64,000 nucleotides of DNA from the NCBI RefSeq assembly GCF_011320095.1, contig NZ_JAANOY010000008.1:20538-84537 (forward strand), given 5' to 3'. Under the pieces are notes generated by a model. It saw nothing but the letters and a program-made list of their open reading frames with translations, did no database searches and was not told where the DNA came from. The stretch comes from Cognatiluteimonas telluris (GTDB lineage Bacteria; Pseudomonadota; Gammaproteobacteria; Xanthomonadales; Xanthomonadaceae). Of this stretch, positions 1 to 9,828 are shown in pieces. How positions within the stretch are numbered: position 1 is the stretch's first letter; the number at the start of each line of letters is the position of its first letter. The position numbers and the translations under genes are program-made.

Positions 1-1359
1 GGCGTTGTAGACCACGTAGACGTTGGCACCGTCGGGCGAGATCGCGACGGCCGGCTGGTTGACCCGGTCTCCGGCGCGCCCGAAGGCCTGCGGCAAGCCG
101 TAGGTCGCGCCCTTGTTGGACGACGCGATCAGCCAGCCCTGTTCGCGGTTCGTGCCGTTGCGGTCATCGGACCAGGCCACGACGACGCGGTTCGTCGCTC
201 CGGTGCCGCTCGGAGCGCCGTTGGCGATGTCGATCGTGGGGGCATTCCAGGTTCGCGCGCCGGCGACGCCGTCGATCGAGAAGGTGCCTTGCAGGGGATC
301 GACCTGGCCGATCGCGGTCGTCGTGGCGATCGCGCGCGGCTTCTCGAAACGAACGCCGCCGTCCCACGACCGCGCCTGGTAGATGACGCTGCCCTTGGTG
401 GTGACGGTGTCGCTGCGCCCGCTCCAGATGAGGACGACGACGCCGTCGCTGGTGGTGCGGATGCTGCAGGCCTGGCGGCCGCCGGTCTGGGGGTTGTTGG
501 TCGCGGCCGAAAGCTGCCGGGTCGACCAGGTGCTGCCGCCATCGGTCGACCGGGCGAACAGCACCGGCTCGGGGACGGAGCCGCCATTGAAGTTGCCGCG
601 GAAACCGACGTTGCATTCATAGACGTTGCCGAAGAAGGGGCTCGACGCGGCGTTGTCGACCCACAGCTGGTTCTTGTCGTTGATGACGGCGGCGTTCTGC
701 TTGGACACGATCACCGGGGCCATCCAGGCCGACTTGGCCCCGGCCATCGCGCCGCCGACGTCATCCGTCCGCGATACGGTGATCGCACTCACGCCCTTGA
801 AGCCCGGGTCGCCCGGCAAGGACAGCGCGATGGCGGCGTAATACAGCCGCGAGCCGTTGTTCCAGGAGAAGTGGCCCTGCGCGTCCGGCTTCGGTCCGAA
901 CGCCAGCACGGGGTCGCCGATGGAGACCATCCCGTGCGCGTCGTACCAGGGCAGCGTGCTGATCGGTCCGCTCGGGTCGGGGACGCACTCTTCCGGCCCG
1001 AGGCAGTCCCGCGCCGAGATGCCGCTGTACGTCGGTGCGGTCCAGGTGGTCCCTGCGTCGGTCGAGAACGAGATCCCGGCCCCGCCGACCCCATCCGTGT
1101 AGGGGCAGGTTGTCGGGTCACCGGCATTGCAGGCCTCGCCGTCCGGGTTGTCGTTCACGCCAGCGGCGAGGATGTTCGGATGCGCCGGGTCGACGGCGAC
1201 GAACGGCTCGTTTTCCCTGCTCTGGCTGAAGAGGTGCTTGTCGCTGCCGTAGTCGATGAAGGTGTCGGCGGCGGCGACGGGCGCCGTGGGCGCGAGCAGC
1301 GCCAGGCTCCCGACGAGGACATGGACACGCGATCTCGGATCGAGCTGTAGTCGGACCAT
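1..1359 (-). CDS. secreted Asp-box (BNR/sialidase-like) beta-propeller protein, C-terminus cut by window edge
   Basis: The frame is open from the ATG at 1359 to the first base of the window, giving 453 codons with no stop, so the C-terminus lies outside. Residues 1-31 look like a signal peptide with a hydrophobic core and an APVAAA-D cleavage region. At least four Asp-box-like motifs follow ([31 protein letters not shown]), the hallmark of BNR/sialidase-fold propellers. A Cys-rich stretch ([14 protein letters not shown]) near residue 70 could form disulfides in an exported protein. Asp boxes are structural, so they do not prove glycosidase activity; the catalytic Arg triad of true sialidases was not identified. 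Likely an exported or surface propeller of unknown substrate. Confidence 0.75.
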   Translation of the reverse strand, partial: MVRLQLDPRSRVHVLVGSLALLAPTAPVAAADTFIDYGSDKHLFSQSRENEPFVAVDPAHPNILAAGVNDNPDGEACNAGDPTTCPYTDGVGGAGISFSTDAGTTWTAPTYSGISARDCLGPEECVPDPSGPISTLPWYDAHGMVSIGDPVLAFGPKPDAQGHFSWNNGSRLYYAAIALSLPGDPGFKGVSAITVSRTDDVGGAMAGAKSAWMAPVIVSKQNAAVINDKNQLWVDNAASSPFFGNVYECNVGFRGNFNGGSVPEPVLFARSTDGGSTWSTRQLSAATNNPQTGGRQACSIRTTSDGVVVLIWSGRSDTVTTKGSVIYQARSWDGGVRFEKPRAIATTTAIGQVDPLQGTFSIDGVAGARTWNAPTIDIANGAPSGTGATNRVVVAWSDDRNGTNREQGWLIASSNKGATYGLPQAFGRAGDRVNQPAVAISPDGANVYVVYNA

Positions 1360-1595
1360 GGCTGGAATCTCCCGCGCGCGGCGATGGCGCCGCGGAGTAT
1401 GGGAACGCCCCTTCCGGTCCGCTGCGGCCAGGACAGGGCGTCGGGGACCGCCGCTTCGCCTGCCGCCGCAGTGGACCGCGCTAATTCACCATGCTGAATA
1501 CGCGCTCGCGGCGATCCCCCGGAGCGTCACGGGACATGAGGCGGCCACGGCGATCCAGGACGGACGCCGGCCGCTGCCTTGCCAGCCCAAAAGAG

Positions 1596-1619
1596 AAAGC
1601 CCCGCGCGAGCGGGGCTTT
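1596..1619 (-). terminator. intrinsic terminator of groES-groEL
   Basis: A perfect 9-bp stem (AAAGCCCCG with CGGGGCTTT) with a 6-nt loop lies 28 bp beyond the groEL stop. On the minus strand it is followed by CTCTTTTGGG, a short T-rich run. Confidence 0.8.
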
Positions 1620-1647
1620 CGATGTGCAACCAGTTGAAGGCGTGGAC

Positions 1648-3312
<1,665 letters not shown>

Positions 3313-3346
3313 TCAGGAATGGGGTTGGGACGGGAAGCGAGATCGA

Positions 3347-3634
3347 TCAGCCGAGCACGGCGAAGATGTCGTCTTCCTTCACCACCAGGTAGTCGGTGCC
3401 GTCGAGCTTCACTTCGGTGCCGCTGTACTTGCCGAACAGGACCTTGTCACCGGCCTTGACCTTGGGCGCGCGCAGCGAGCCGTTGTCCAGCGCCTTGCCC
3501 TCGCCGACCGCGACCACTTCGCCCTTGATCGGCTTCTCGGTGGCGGAGTCGGGGATGACGATGCCGCCGGCGGACATCTTTTCTTCTTCCATGCGCTTGA
3601 TGACGACGCGGTCGTAAAGCGGCTTGATGTTCAT
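3347..3634 (-). CDS. groS: co-chaperonin GroES (10 kDa)
   Basis: The 95-residue protein matches GroES in length and sequence, starting [14 protein letters not shown] and carrying the mobile loop with hydrophobic GGIVI at residues 23-27 that docks on GroEL. It caps the GroEL cavity as a heptameric lid. It is the first gene of the groES-groEL operon. The leader between promoter and ATG is short and contains an AGAGGT-type ribosome binding site. Confidence 0.99.
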   Translation of the reverse strand: MNIKPLYDRVVIKRMEEEKMSAGGIVIPDSATEKPIKGEVVAVGEGKALDNGSLRAPKVKAGDKVLFGKYSGTEVKLDGTDYLVVKEDDIFAVLG

Positions 3635-3679
3635 TCGACAACCTCTTAAGTGGTTGATTGGGTTAGGAAACGGCCGGCA

Positions 3680-3709
3680 ATTCTAGCACTCGACAGGAGC
3701 GAGTGCCAA
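3680..3709 (-). promoter_or_regulatory. groESL sigma70 promoter overlapped by a CIRCE operator
   Basis: Bases 3683-3709 are an inverted repeat CTAGCACTC-N9-GAGTGCCAA, which matches the CIRCE consensus (TTAGCACTC-N9-GAGTGCTAA) except near the ends. CIRCE is the binding site of the heat-shock repressor HrcA. On the minus strand the same bases supply a -35 TTGGCA (3704-3709) and a -10 TAGAAT (3680-3685) spaced by 18 bp, so a bound repressor would block RNA polymerase directly. hrcA itself is not in the window. Confidence 0.9.
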
Positions 3710-3813
3710 AACCCGGCAACAGGAATGCCCGTGCAACGGGACTGCGCCCGAGATGGGGTGGCGGGCGGGGGTTTCAAGGGCGGGTGCCCGGCGCGAGCGG
3801 AATCCGTAGGAGC

Positions 3814-3908
3814 CGTAGCCCGGGTAAGCGCAAGCGCACCCGGGGTCGTTCCGGCGGGGTCGCGAATCGCACTGTCATCCCGGGTGCGCTGCGCTTACCC
3901 GGGCTACG
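3814..3908. repeat. inverted pair of a REP-like element (family 1)
   Basis: Two roughly 30-bp arms (3814-3844 and 3879-3908) are near-perfect reverse complements, built around GTAGCCCGGGTAAGCGC and separated by 34 bp. They could fold into a long hairpin. A third single copy is at 57730-57758. They lie between groES and the convergent end of the ThrE-like gene. Confidence 0.85.
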
Positions 3909-3920
3909 GGGGGTGTCGGG

Positions 3921-5189
3921 CTAGAGGTTGCGCCGCGTGGGCAACAGCAGGTTGCCGAACAGCAGGCCGGCGATCAGCGCCAGCAGGATGTTCATCACCG
4001 TCAGCGCGCCGCTTTGTCCGACGGCGACGTCCTGCTGCTGGACCAGGTCCATCACCCCGCGCAGGCTGGCGCTGCCGGGGACCAGCATCAGGATCCCCGG
4101 CACCCGCACCAGCGCGCCCGGGCGCTTGATCCAGCGCGCATACCCGTTGCCCGCGGCGGTCATCAGCAGGGCCGAAAGGAAGATCCCGGCGGGGCTGCCC
4201 CAGGCCTGCCCCGCCAGGCGCGAGACGAGGTAGCCGGCGATCGCCGCCAGCATCACCAGCGGATAATCGCGCCGCATCGCGCGCAGCAGCACGGCGAAGG
4301 CATAGGCCGCCAGCGCCAGCGACGCCCATTCCACCCAGTCCGGTTGCGGCCGCAGCGCGCGCACCTGCGGTTCGATGCCCAGCAGCCGCGCCAGCGCCAG
4401 GGCGATGGCGGTGCCGACGGCGAGCTTCATCACCGTGGTCAGTGCGCCGGCGAAGCGCGCGGTGCCCGAGACGAGGTGCTGGCTGGTCAGCTCGTTGACC
4501 GCATTGGTCAGGCTCATCCCGGGCAGCAGCACGATCAGCGAGGCGATGATCACCGTATTGAGGTTGAGCGGCGCCACGAACGCGGCGACCAGGATCGCCA
4601 CGGCACCGGCCAGCAGCCCAGCCAGGGCCTCGCCGGCTTCGCGCACCTGCGGCCGGCGGCGGGCGACGAATTCGATCGACCCGATCAGCAACCCGGTCAC
4701 CGTCGCCACCCCGATATCCAGCCACGGCAGCCGCAGCAGTCCGCCAACCGCGCCTGCCGCCAGGCCCAGGCCCAGCAGTTGCATCGCCTGCCAGCGCCAG
4801 CCGCGCGGCTGGTCGATCCGGCGCAGCGCCGCATGCCCGGCGACCAGGTCCAGCCGCCCGGCCATCACCTCCTCGGCGATGCGGTCCACTTCGCACAGCC
4901 GCGCCAGGTCGGTGTCGCCCGGCGGCAGCCGGATCACGCGGGTGGTATCGCTCTCGCCCGGCGGCCGCGCCGGATCGCTGAAGGTGAGGATCAGCCCGGT
5001 CGGATTCGACCACGGCTCGCAATCCAGCTTCAGGCTGCTGGCGACGGCGTCCAGCGCGCCCTCCAGGCGCTGCGCGGTGGTGCCGTAGATGTGCAGGCGT
5101 TCGGCCAGCTCGACCACGAACGCCAGCCGCCGGGCGTAATCGCGCTGCTCGGCGGACTTCGTTTCGGCGATCGCGTTCATGCTGGGCAT
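3921..5189 (-). CDS. ThrE-family amino acid exporter
   Basis: The 422-residue protein has a soluble N-terminal domain (about residues 15-150, containing ERLHIYGTTAQRLEGALD and a PPGDTDLARL segment) followed by about ten hydrophobic segments, the layout of ThrE threonine/serine exporters. The conserved membrane motif LLPGMSLTNAVNELTSQ is present. The ATG at 5189 is chosen because family members begin close to this soluble domain; the open frame runs upstream to 5393 but would then overlap the divergent mlaE-like gene. An ATG at 5180 is also possible. It is transcribed alone, away from the Mla operon. The substrate cannot be read from sequence. Confidence 0.82.
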   Translation of the reverse strand: MPSMNAIAETKSAEQRDYARRLAFVVELAERLHIYGTTAQRLEGALDAVASSLKLDCEPWSNPTGLILTFSDPARPPGESDTTRVIRLPPGDTDLARLCEVDRIAEEVMAGRLDLVAGHAALRRIDQPRGWRWQAMQLLGLGLAAGAVGGLLRLPWLDIGVATVTGLLIGSIEFVARRRPQVREAGEALAGLLAGAVAILVAAFVAPLNLNTVIIASLIVLLPGMSLTNAVNELTSQHLVSGTARFAGALTTVMKLAVGTAIALALARLLGIEPQVRALRPQPDWVEWASLALAAYAFAVLLRAMRRDYPLVMLAAIAGYLVSRLAGQAWGSPAGIFLSALLMTAAGNGYARWIKRPGALVRVPGILMLVPGSASLRGVMDLVQQQDVAVGQSGALTVMNILLALIAGLLFGNLLLPTRRNL

Positions 5190-5295
5190 CGCCGCAGGAT
5201 CGCATGCGCGGCATCGCCCTGCAGCCGCGCCGCGGGACGCCTTCGGGCCGAGTCTGTATCCTCGAAACGCCGCCATCCGGCACCGGAATGCATTG

Positions 5296-6474
5296 ATGGG
5301 CGTTGCCAGCGCCGCACCCAGCATCGAGCTGATCCAATCTCCCGGCTCCGCGCCCGCACGCGCGCAGTCCACCGATCCCGGGTCCGACCGCACTCCGGAC
5401 GGCCAGGGCGCGCGCCTGCGATTGCGCGGCGCCTGGACGCTGCATCACGCCAACACGATCAGCCAGGTGTTGCAGGCGGCGCCGGCGCAGGCGGCGGCGA
5501 TCGACGCCCGCGCGGTCGAACGCCTGGACTCCGCCGGCGTCCTCCAGTTGCTGCGCTTCGCGCGCCGCAACGGGCTGGATTTCGATGCCTTCGAATTCCG
5601 CACCGACCACCATGCGCTGGTCGCCGCGATCGAGGATGTCGCCGACGAGCGGCCCAGGCGCAAGCGCGAATACGGATTCGCCGCCGCGCTCGGCCGGCTG
5701 GGTTTCGCGGTGGCCGACAACGGCAAGGAGATCGTCGCGCTGGTCAGCTTCCTGGGCGAGAACATCGCCAAGGCGCTGCGCACCATCCGCGAGCCGCGGC
5801 GCTTCCGGCTTACCGCCACCGTGTACCACATGGAACAGGTCGGGCTGGACGCGGTGCCGCTGATCGCGCTGCTCGCGTATCTGGTCGGCGCGGTGATCGC
5901 GTTCCTCGGCGCCAGCATCCTGGCCGACTTCGGCGCGACGATCTACGTGGTGGAACTGGTGAGCATCGCCTTCCTGCGCGAGTTCGGCGTGCTGCTCACC
6001 GCGATCGTGCTCGCCGGGCGCACCGCGAGCGCATTCACCGCGCAGATCGGCGCGATGGTCAGCCGCGAGGAAGTCGATGCGATCCGCACCCTCGGCCTGG
6101 ATCCGATCGACCTGCTGGTGCATCCGCGCGTCATCGCGCTGGTGGTGATGCTGCCGCTGCTGACCTTCATCGCGATGGTCGCCGGCCTGCTCGGCGGCAT
6201 GTCGGTCGGCGCCTTCAGCCTGGACATCCCGCCGCAGGCCTACCTGGCGCGGCTGCAGTCGACGATGCACCTGCGGCATTTCCTGGTGGGCATGTCGAAG
6301 GCGCCGGTCTTCGCGCTGATCATCGGCCTGATCGGCTGCCTGGAGGGCCTGCAGGTGCAGGGGACCGCGCAGTCGGTGGGCGAACGCACGACGTCCAGCG
6401 TCGTGCAGACCATTTCGCTGGTGATCGTGCTCGACGCGATCGCGGCGATCTGGTTCATGCACATGGGCTGGTGA
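5296..6474 (+). CDS. mlaE: MlaE-type ABC permease with N-terminal STAS (MlaB-like) domain
   Basis: Residues 128-392 form an MlaE/YrbE permease with five to six membrane spans and the conserved block containing EFGVLLTAIVLAGR and GAMVSREEVDAIRTLG. Residues 40-115 look like a STAS fold (LRLRGAWTL, then IDARAVERLDSAGVLQLL), the fold of MlaB, so a protein separate in E. coli is fused here. The predicted complex moves phospholipids between inner and outer membranes. The ATG at 5296 leaves the divergent exporter's control region free. It is first in an operon with the ATPase, MCE and lipoprotein genes; the ATPase starts 1 bp after its stop. Confidence 0.88.
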   Translation: MGVASAAPSIELIQSPGSAPARAQSTDPGSDRTPDGQGARLRLRGAWTLHHANTISQVLQAAPAQAAAIDARAVERLDSAGVLQLLRFARRNGLDFDAFEFRTDHHALVAAIEDVADERPRRKREYGFAAALGRLGFAVADNGKEIVALVSFLGENIAKALRTIREPRRFRLTATVYHMEQVGLDAVPLIALLAYLVGAVIAFLGASILADFGATIYVVELVSIAFLREFGVLLTAIVLAGRTASAFTAQIGAMVSREEVDAIRTLGLDPIDLLVHPRVIALVVMLPLLTFIAMVAGLLGGMSVGAFSLDIPPQAYLARLQSTMHLRHFLVGMSKAPVFALIIGLIGCLEGLQVQGTAQSVGERTTSSVVQTISLVIVLDAIAAIWFMHMGW

Positions 6475-6475
6475 C

Positions 6476-7297
6476 GTGGCGACCGACGCGGCGATTCCAG
6501 GCGACGTCGAACCGATCATCCGCGTGCGCGGACTGGTCAACCGGTTCGGCGAGCAGGTCGTGCACGACGGCGTCGACCTGGACGTGCTTCCGGGTGAAAT
6601 CCTCGGCGTGGTCGGCGGCTCGGGCACCGGCAAGTCGGTGCTGATGCGTTCGATCCTGGGGTTGCGCACGCCCGACGAAGGCCGGATCGAAGTGCTGGGC
6701 GTCGATGCGCGCTCGGACGATCCCGCGGACCGCCTGCAGATCGAACGCAACACCGGCGTGCTGTTCCAGGACGGCGCGTTGTTCTCCTCGCTCACCGTCG
6801 GGGAGAACGTGCAAGTGCCGCTGAAGGAGCATTGCCGCGACCTGCCCGACTCGCTGCTTTACGAACTGGCGCTGCTGAAGGTCAAACTGGCGGGACTTCC
6901 GGCCGATGCGCTCAACAAGCTGCCCTCGCAACTGTCCGGCGGCATGCGCAAGCGGGCGGGACTGGCGCGTGCGCTGGCGCTGGATCCGCCGCTGCTGTTC
7001 CTCGACGAGCCGACCGCGGGGCTGGACCCGATCGGCGCGGCTGCCTTCGACAACCTGATCCGTACCCTGCAACAGGCGCTGGGCCTGACGGTGTTTCTCA
7101 TCACCCACGATCTGGACACCCTGTACGCTATCTGCGACCGCGTGGCGGTGCTCGCGGACCGGAAGGTGGTCGCGGTGGCACCTGTCGCGCAACTCGAGCA
7201 CCTGGATCACCCCTGGGTGCAGGATTATTTCAACGGCCCGCGCGGACGTGCGGCGCAGGCGACCGCAACGCGGGAATCGCGAGTGGAGATCCGCTGA
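6476..7297 (+). CDS. mlaF: MlaF-type ABC transporter ATPase
   Basis: This 273-residue ATPase starts at GTG, one base after the mlaE stop, which implies translational coupling. Walker A is GGSGTGKS at residues 47-54, the ABC signature LSGGM at 153-157 and Walker B LLFLDE at 173-178, followed by the switch His in ITHDLD. The signature LSGGM (rather than LSGGQ) and the PTAGLDPI D-loop are typical of Mla/Ttg2A ATPases. It should power the MlaE-like permease in retrograde phospholipid transport. The last 20 residues are a basic tail. Confidence 0.92.
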   Translation: MATDAAIPGDVEPIIRVRGLVNRFGEQVVHDGVDLDVLPGEILGVVGGSGTGKSVLMRSILGLRTPDEGRIEVLGVDARSDDPADRLQIERNTGVLFQDGALFSSLTVGENVQVPLKEHCRDLPDSLLYELALLKVKLAGLPADALNKLPSQLSGGMRKRAGLARALALDPPLLFLDEPTAGLDPIGAAAFDNLIRTLQQALGLTVFLITHDLDTLYAICDRVAVLADRKVVAVAPVAQLEHLDHPWVQDYFNGPRGRAAQATATRESRVEIR

Positions 7298-7399
7298 GAT
7301 GCACGCTTCGTCCCGCCAGGTCCGCCGTCGCTTGCCTGCCACCCGCGCAATTCCATGCGCGCGCGCCCGGCATTCCCACACCCGGACCCCGAGCCGCTG

Positions 7400-8326
7400 A
7401 TGGAAACCAAGGCCAACTACGTCCTGATCGGCGCCTTCACCATCCTCACCGCGGTGTTGCTGCTGCTGTTCGGCCTGTGGGCGGCGAAGTATTCGTCCGA
7501 GCGCAGCTGGACCGAATATGCCGTGGTGTTCAACGAGCCGGTCACCGGCCTGACCGAAGGCAGCTCGGTGCAGTACAACGGCATTTCCGTAGGCACCGTC
7601 GAATCGCTGCGGCTGGCGCCCAATGATCCGCGCCAGGTGCTGGCACGATTGAAGCTGCAGGCCGACACCCCGGTGAAGGTCGACACCAAGGCCAAGATGT
7701 CGATCACCGGCCTGACCGGCAGTCCCTTCATCCAGCTCACCGGCGGCAGCCCGAAGGCGCCGTGGCTGACCGCGGTCGACCATCGCGACGTACCTGTGAT
7801 CAAGACCGAAGCCTCGGCGTTGCAGAACATCGCCGACACCGCCAACCGCCTGGTCGCGCGCATGGACGAGGTGCTCAGCGAAGAGAACGTCAAGCACATC
7901 GCCAGCACGCTGCAGAACATCGACGCGCTCACCGGTTCGGTCGCCGCGCAGCGGCAGGACCTGCGGGCGCTGATCGTCAGTGCGCGGCGCTCCAGCGAGC
8001 AGCTGGAAAAAACCCTGGCGTCCACCAACCACGCCGTCGATGGCGTCAACCGCGAGCTGGTCGACAAGCTGCCGGGCCTGGTGGGCAAGCTCGACGACAC
8101 CCTGACGAAACTCGATGCCGCCGCCGGCAACGCCAACGGCATCCTGGGCGAGAATCGCACGGCGATCCGCAGCTTCGCCAACGACGGCCTCGGCCAGCTC
8201 GGGCCGACATTGAGCGAGCTGCGCGCGCTGGTGCGCGACCTGCGCCGGATCAGCGACCGCCTCGAAGGCAGCCCCGCGCGGTACATCCTCGGCCGTGACG
8301 CACCCAAGGAGTTCGAACCCAAATGA
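7400..8326 (+). CDS. mlaD: MlaD-type MCE domain substrate-binding protein
   Basis: The 308-residue protein begins METKANYVLIGAF, the usual start of MCE proteins, with one membrane anchor (about 7-30) and an MCE domain (about 37-120, SSVQYNGISVGTVESLRL). A long, probably helical tail follows (130-300), rich in Ala, Leu and charged residues, longer than in E. coli MlaD. The ATG at 7400 is preferred over one at 7355 because the latter adds a Pro/Arg-rich stretch not seen in the family. It would sit in the periplasm on the MlaE-MlaF complex and carry lipid. No MlaA or MlaC gene is nearby. Confidence 0.88.
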   Translation: METKANYVLIGAFTILTAVLLLLFGLWAAKYSSERSWTEYAVVFNEPVTGLTEGSSVQYNGISVGTVESLRLAPNDPRQVLARLKLQADTPVKVDTKAKMSITGLTGSPFIQLTGGSPKAPWLTAVDHRDVPVIKTEASALQNIADTANRLVARMDEVLSEENVKHIASTLQNIDALTGSVAAQRQDLRALIVSARRSSEQLEKTLASTNHAVDGVNRELVDKLPGLVGKLDDTLTKLDAAAGNANGILGENRTAIRSFANDGLGQLGPTLSELRALVRDLRRISDRLEGSPARYILGRDAPKEFEPK

Positions 8327-9012
8327 CGGCGCCATCGACAGGCATGCGGCGGGAATCGAACTTCGGCCCGCGCGCGCACCGGCGCACTGGCGTCGCGCTC
8401 ATCGCGCTCATCGCACTGCCGCTGCTTGGCGGCTGTTCGCTGCTGGGCGGCCAGCGGACGCCGGCGACGATCTACGCGCCCGATCCGCGCGTGGCTCCGG
8501 ATCCGGCGTGGCCGGCCGTGGACTGGCAGCTGGAAATCGCCAGTCCCGACGCCGCGCGCATGCTCGACAGCCAGCGCATCGCGGTGCGCCCCACGCCCGG
8601 CCAGCTGGAGGTCTACAAGGGTGCGAGCTGGGCGACCTCGCCGAGCAACCAGGTGCAGACCGCGGTGCTGCGCGCACTGGAGGACTCCAACAAGATCGCT
8701 GCCGTCGCGCGCAAGGGCAGCGGCCTGGCCGCCGACTACACGCTGCTGATGGAACTACGCCGCTACGACGCCGACTATGCCGGCCACGCCGTGCCCGCGG
8801 CCACGATCGAAGTCAACGCCAAGCTGCTGCGCTCGCCCGACCAGGCGATCATCGCCTCCCGCACGTTCCTGCAGGCGGTTCCAGCCACGGCGACCGACAC
8901 CGCGTCGGTGGCACGGGCGTTCGATACGGCGCTCACGACGATTGCTCACGATGTCGCCGGCTGGACGCTGTTGAGCGGCCAGCAAGCCCATTCCACCCCC
9001 GCCAGGCCCTAG
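8323..9012 (+). CDS. ABC-type transport auxiliary lipoprotein (PqiC/LptE-like family)
   Basis: The 229-residue protein overlaps mlaD by 4 bp (ATGA), so the two are probably translationally coupled. It has an N-terminal hydrophobic segment ending in a lipobox LLGGC with the lipidated Cys at residue 38. The rest (WQLEIASPDAARMLDSQRIAVRP, then VYKGASWATSPSNQVQTAVLRALEDS) fits the ABC_trans_aux family that accompanies MCE systems such as PqiABC. It would be anchored in the outer membrane and could serve as the docking point for the MCE protein in place of MlaA/MlaC. Confidence 0.85.
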   Translation: MTAPSTGMRRESNFGPRAHRRTGVALIALIALPLLGGCSLLGGQRTPATIYAPDPRVAPDPAWPAVDWQLEIASPDAARMLDSQRIAVRPTPGQLEVYKGASWATSPSNQVQTAVLRALEDSNKIAAVARKGSGLAADYTLLMELRRYDADYAGHAVPAATIEVNAKLLRSPDQAIIASRTFLQAVPATATDTASVARAFDTALTTIAHDVAGWTLLSGQQAHSTPARP

Positions 9013-9148
9013 CCGCGATTGCCCTTCGCGGCCGCTCCCCCGGCGGGCTTTGACCGACGCCGCCGTTCGCGTTCGCGCCACGCGATCGGCGGCTGTCTGG
9101 ATCACCCCGGCGCCGGACAAGATCGCCCGCGCGATCGGCGATGTCGCT

Positions 9149-9748
9149 TCAGCCACGCGCCTCCGGTCCGATGCGCCGGAAGGTGAGGTTGATGCGCGGC
9201 CCTACCGGTTTCGCCGTTGCCGGCAAGGCGTGCTGGTAAGCGGCCTGGGTATCGCCGGCCATCAGCAACAGGCTGCCGTGGCCAAGGACGATGGCGTGCT
9301 TCCGGGCCGGCTCGTCGCGCCGCCTGAAGACGAAGCGCCGCCGCGCCCCCAGGCTCAGCGACGCGATCACCGGTCGCGAGCCCAGTTCGCGCTCGTTGTC
9401 GCGGTGCCAACCCATGCGGTCGCGGCCATCGCGATAGAGGTTGGCGAGCACGCTGTTGAAATCGATCCCCAGTTCGTCCTGCAGGCGCGCGCGGACCGGC
9501 AGCATCGCCCCCGGCCATTCGTGCGGCGTGAAGCGGGTGCCCGAATAGGCGTAGCTCGCATGCGGATCGCCAATCCAGCAGCTGCGCCGCGGGGAATCCA
9601 CGGCGCGGCCGAACAAGCGGATGCGGTGCACCTCCCATTCCACGTCGTCCAGCAGCGCCGCCAGCAGCGCATCCGCGGCGGGCGGTTCCAGCCAGGCCGG
9701 ATCCAGCGCCACCGCGGCGGCGGGCAATGCGAGCGGGACGAGCGCCAT
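9149..9748 (-). CDS. AlkB-type 2-oxoglutarate/Fe(II) dioxygenase
   Basis: The 199-residue protein resembles the short AlkB homologues (ALKBH2/3-like) that repair 1-methyladenine and 3-methylcytosine in nucleic acids. The iron ligands are H115 and D117 in NLYRDGRDRMGWHRDNE and a distal His at about 173, and the 2-oxoglutarate Arg pair is in PRINLTFR (R185, R191). It faces the ETF-ubiquinone oxidoreductase gene across an 80-bp gap. It is not next to ada, so it is probably expressed independently of the adaptive response. Confidence 0.88.
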   Translation of the reverse strand: MALVPLALPAAAVALDPAWLEPPAADALLAALLDDVEWEVHRIRLFGRAVDSPRRSCWIGDPHASYAYSGTRFTPHEWPGAMLPVRARLQDELGIDFNSVLANLYRDGRDRMGWHRDNERELGSRPVIASLSLGARRRFVFRRRDEPARKHAIVLGHGSLLLMAGDTQAAYQHALPATAKPVGPRINLTFRRIGPEARG

Positions 9749-9828
9749 CGCCGGATGCTGCCGATTTGCCGCATCCGCTGCAAACCCCGAGAATCGCAGC
9801 CCGGCAACGAAGCGAGCGGAGAAGCGGC

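Noticed and set aside
3904..6795. A 963-codon leftward frame across the ThrE-like exporter and the mlaE region
   Set aside because: It runs in a different frame from the exporter and antisense to mlaE; composition is Arg/Ala-rich shadow with no domain.
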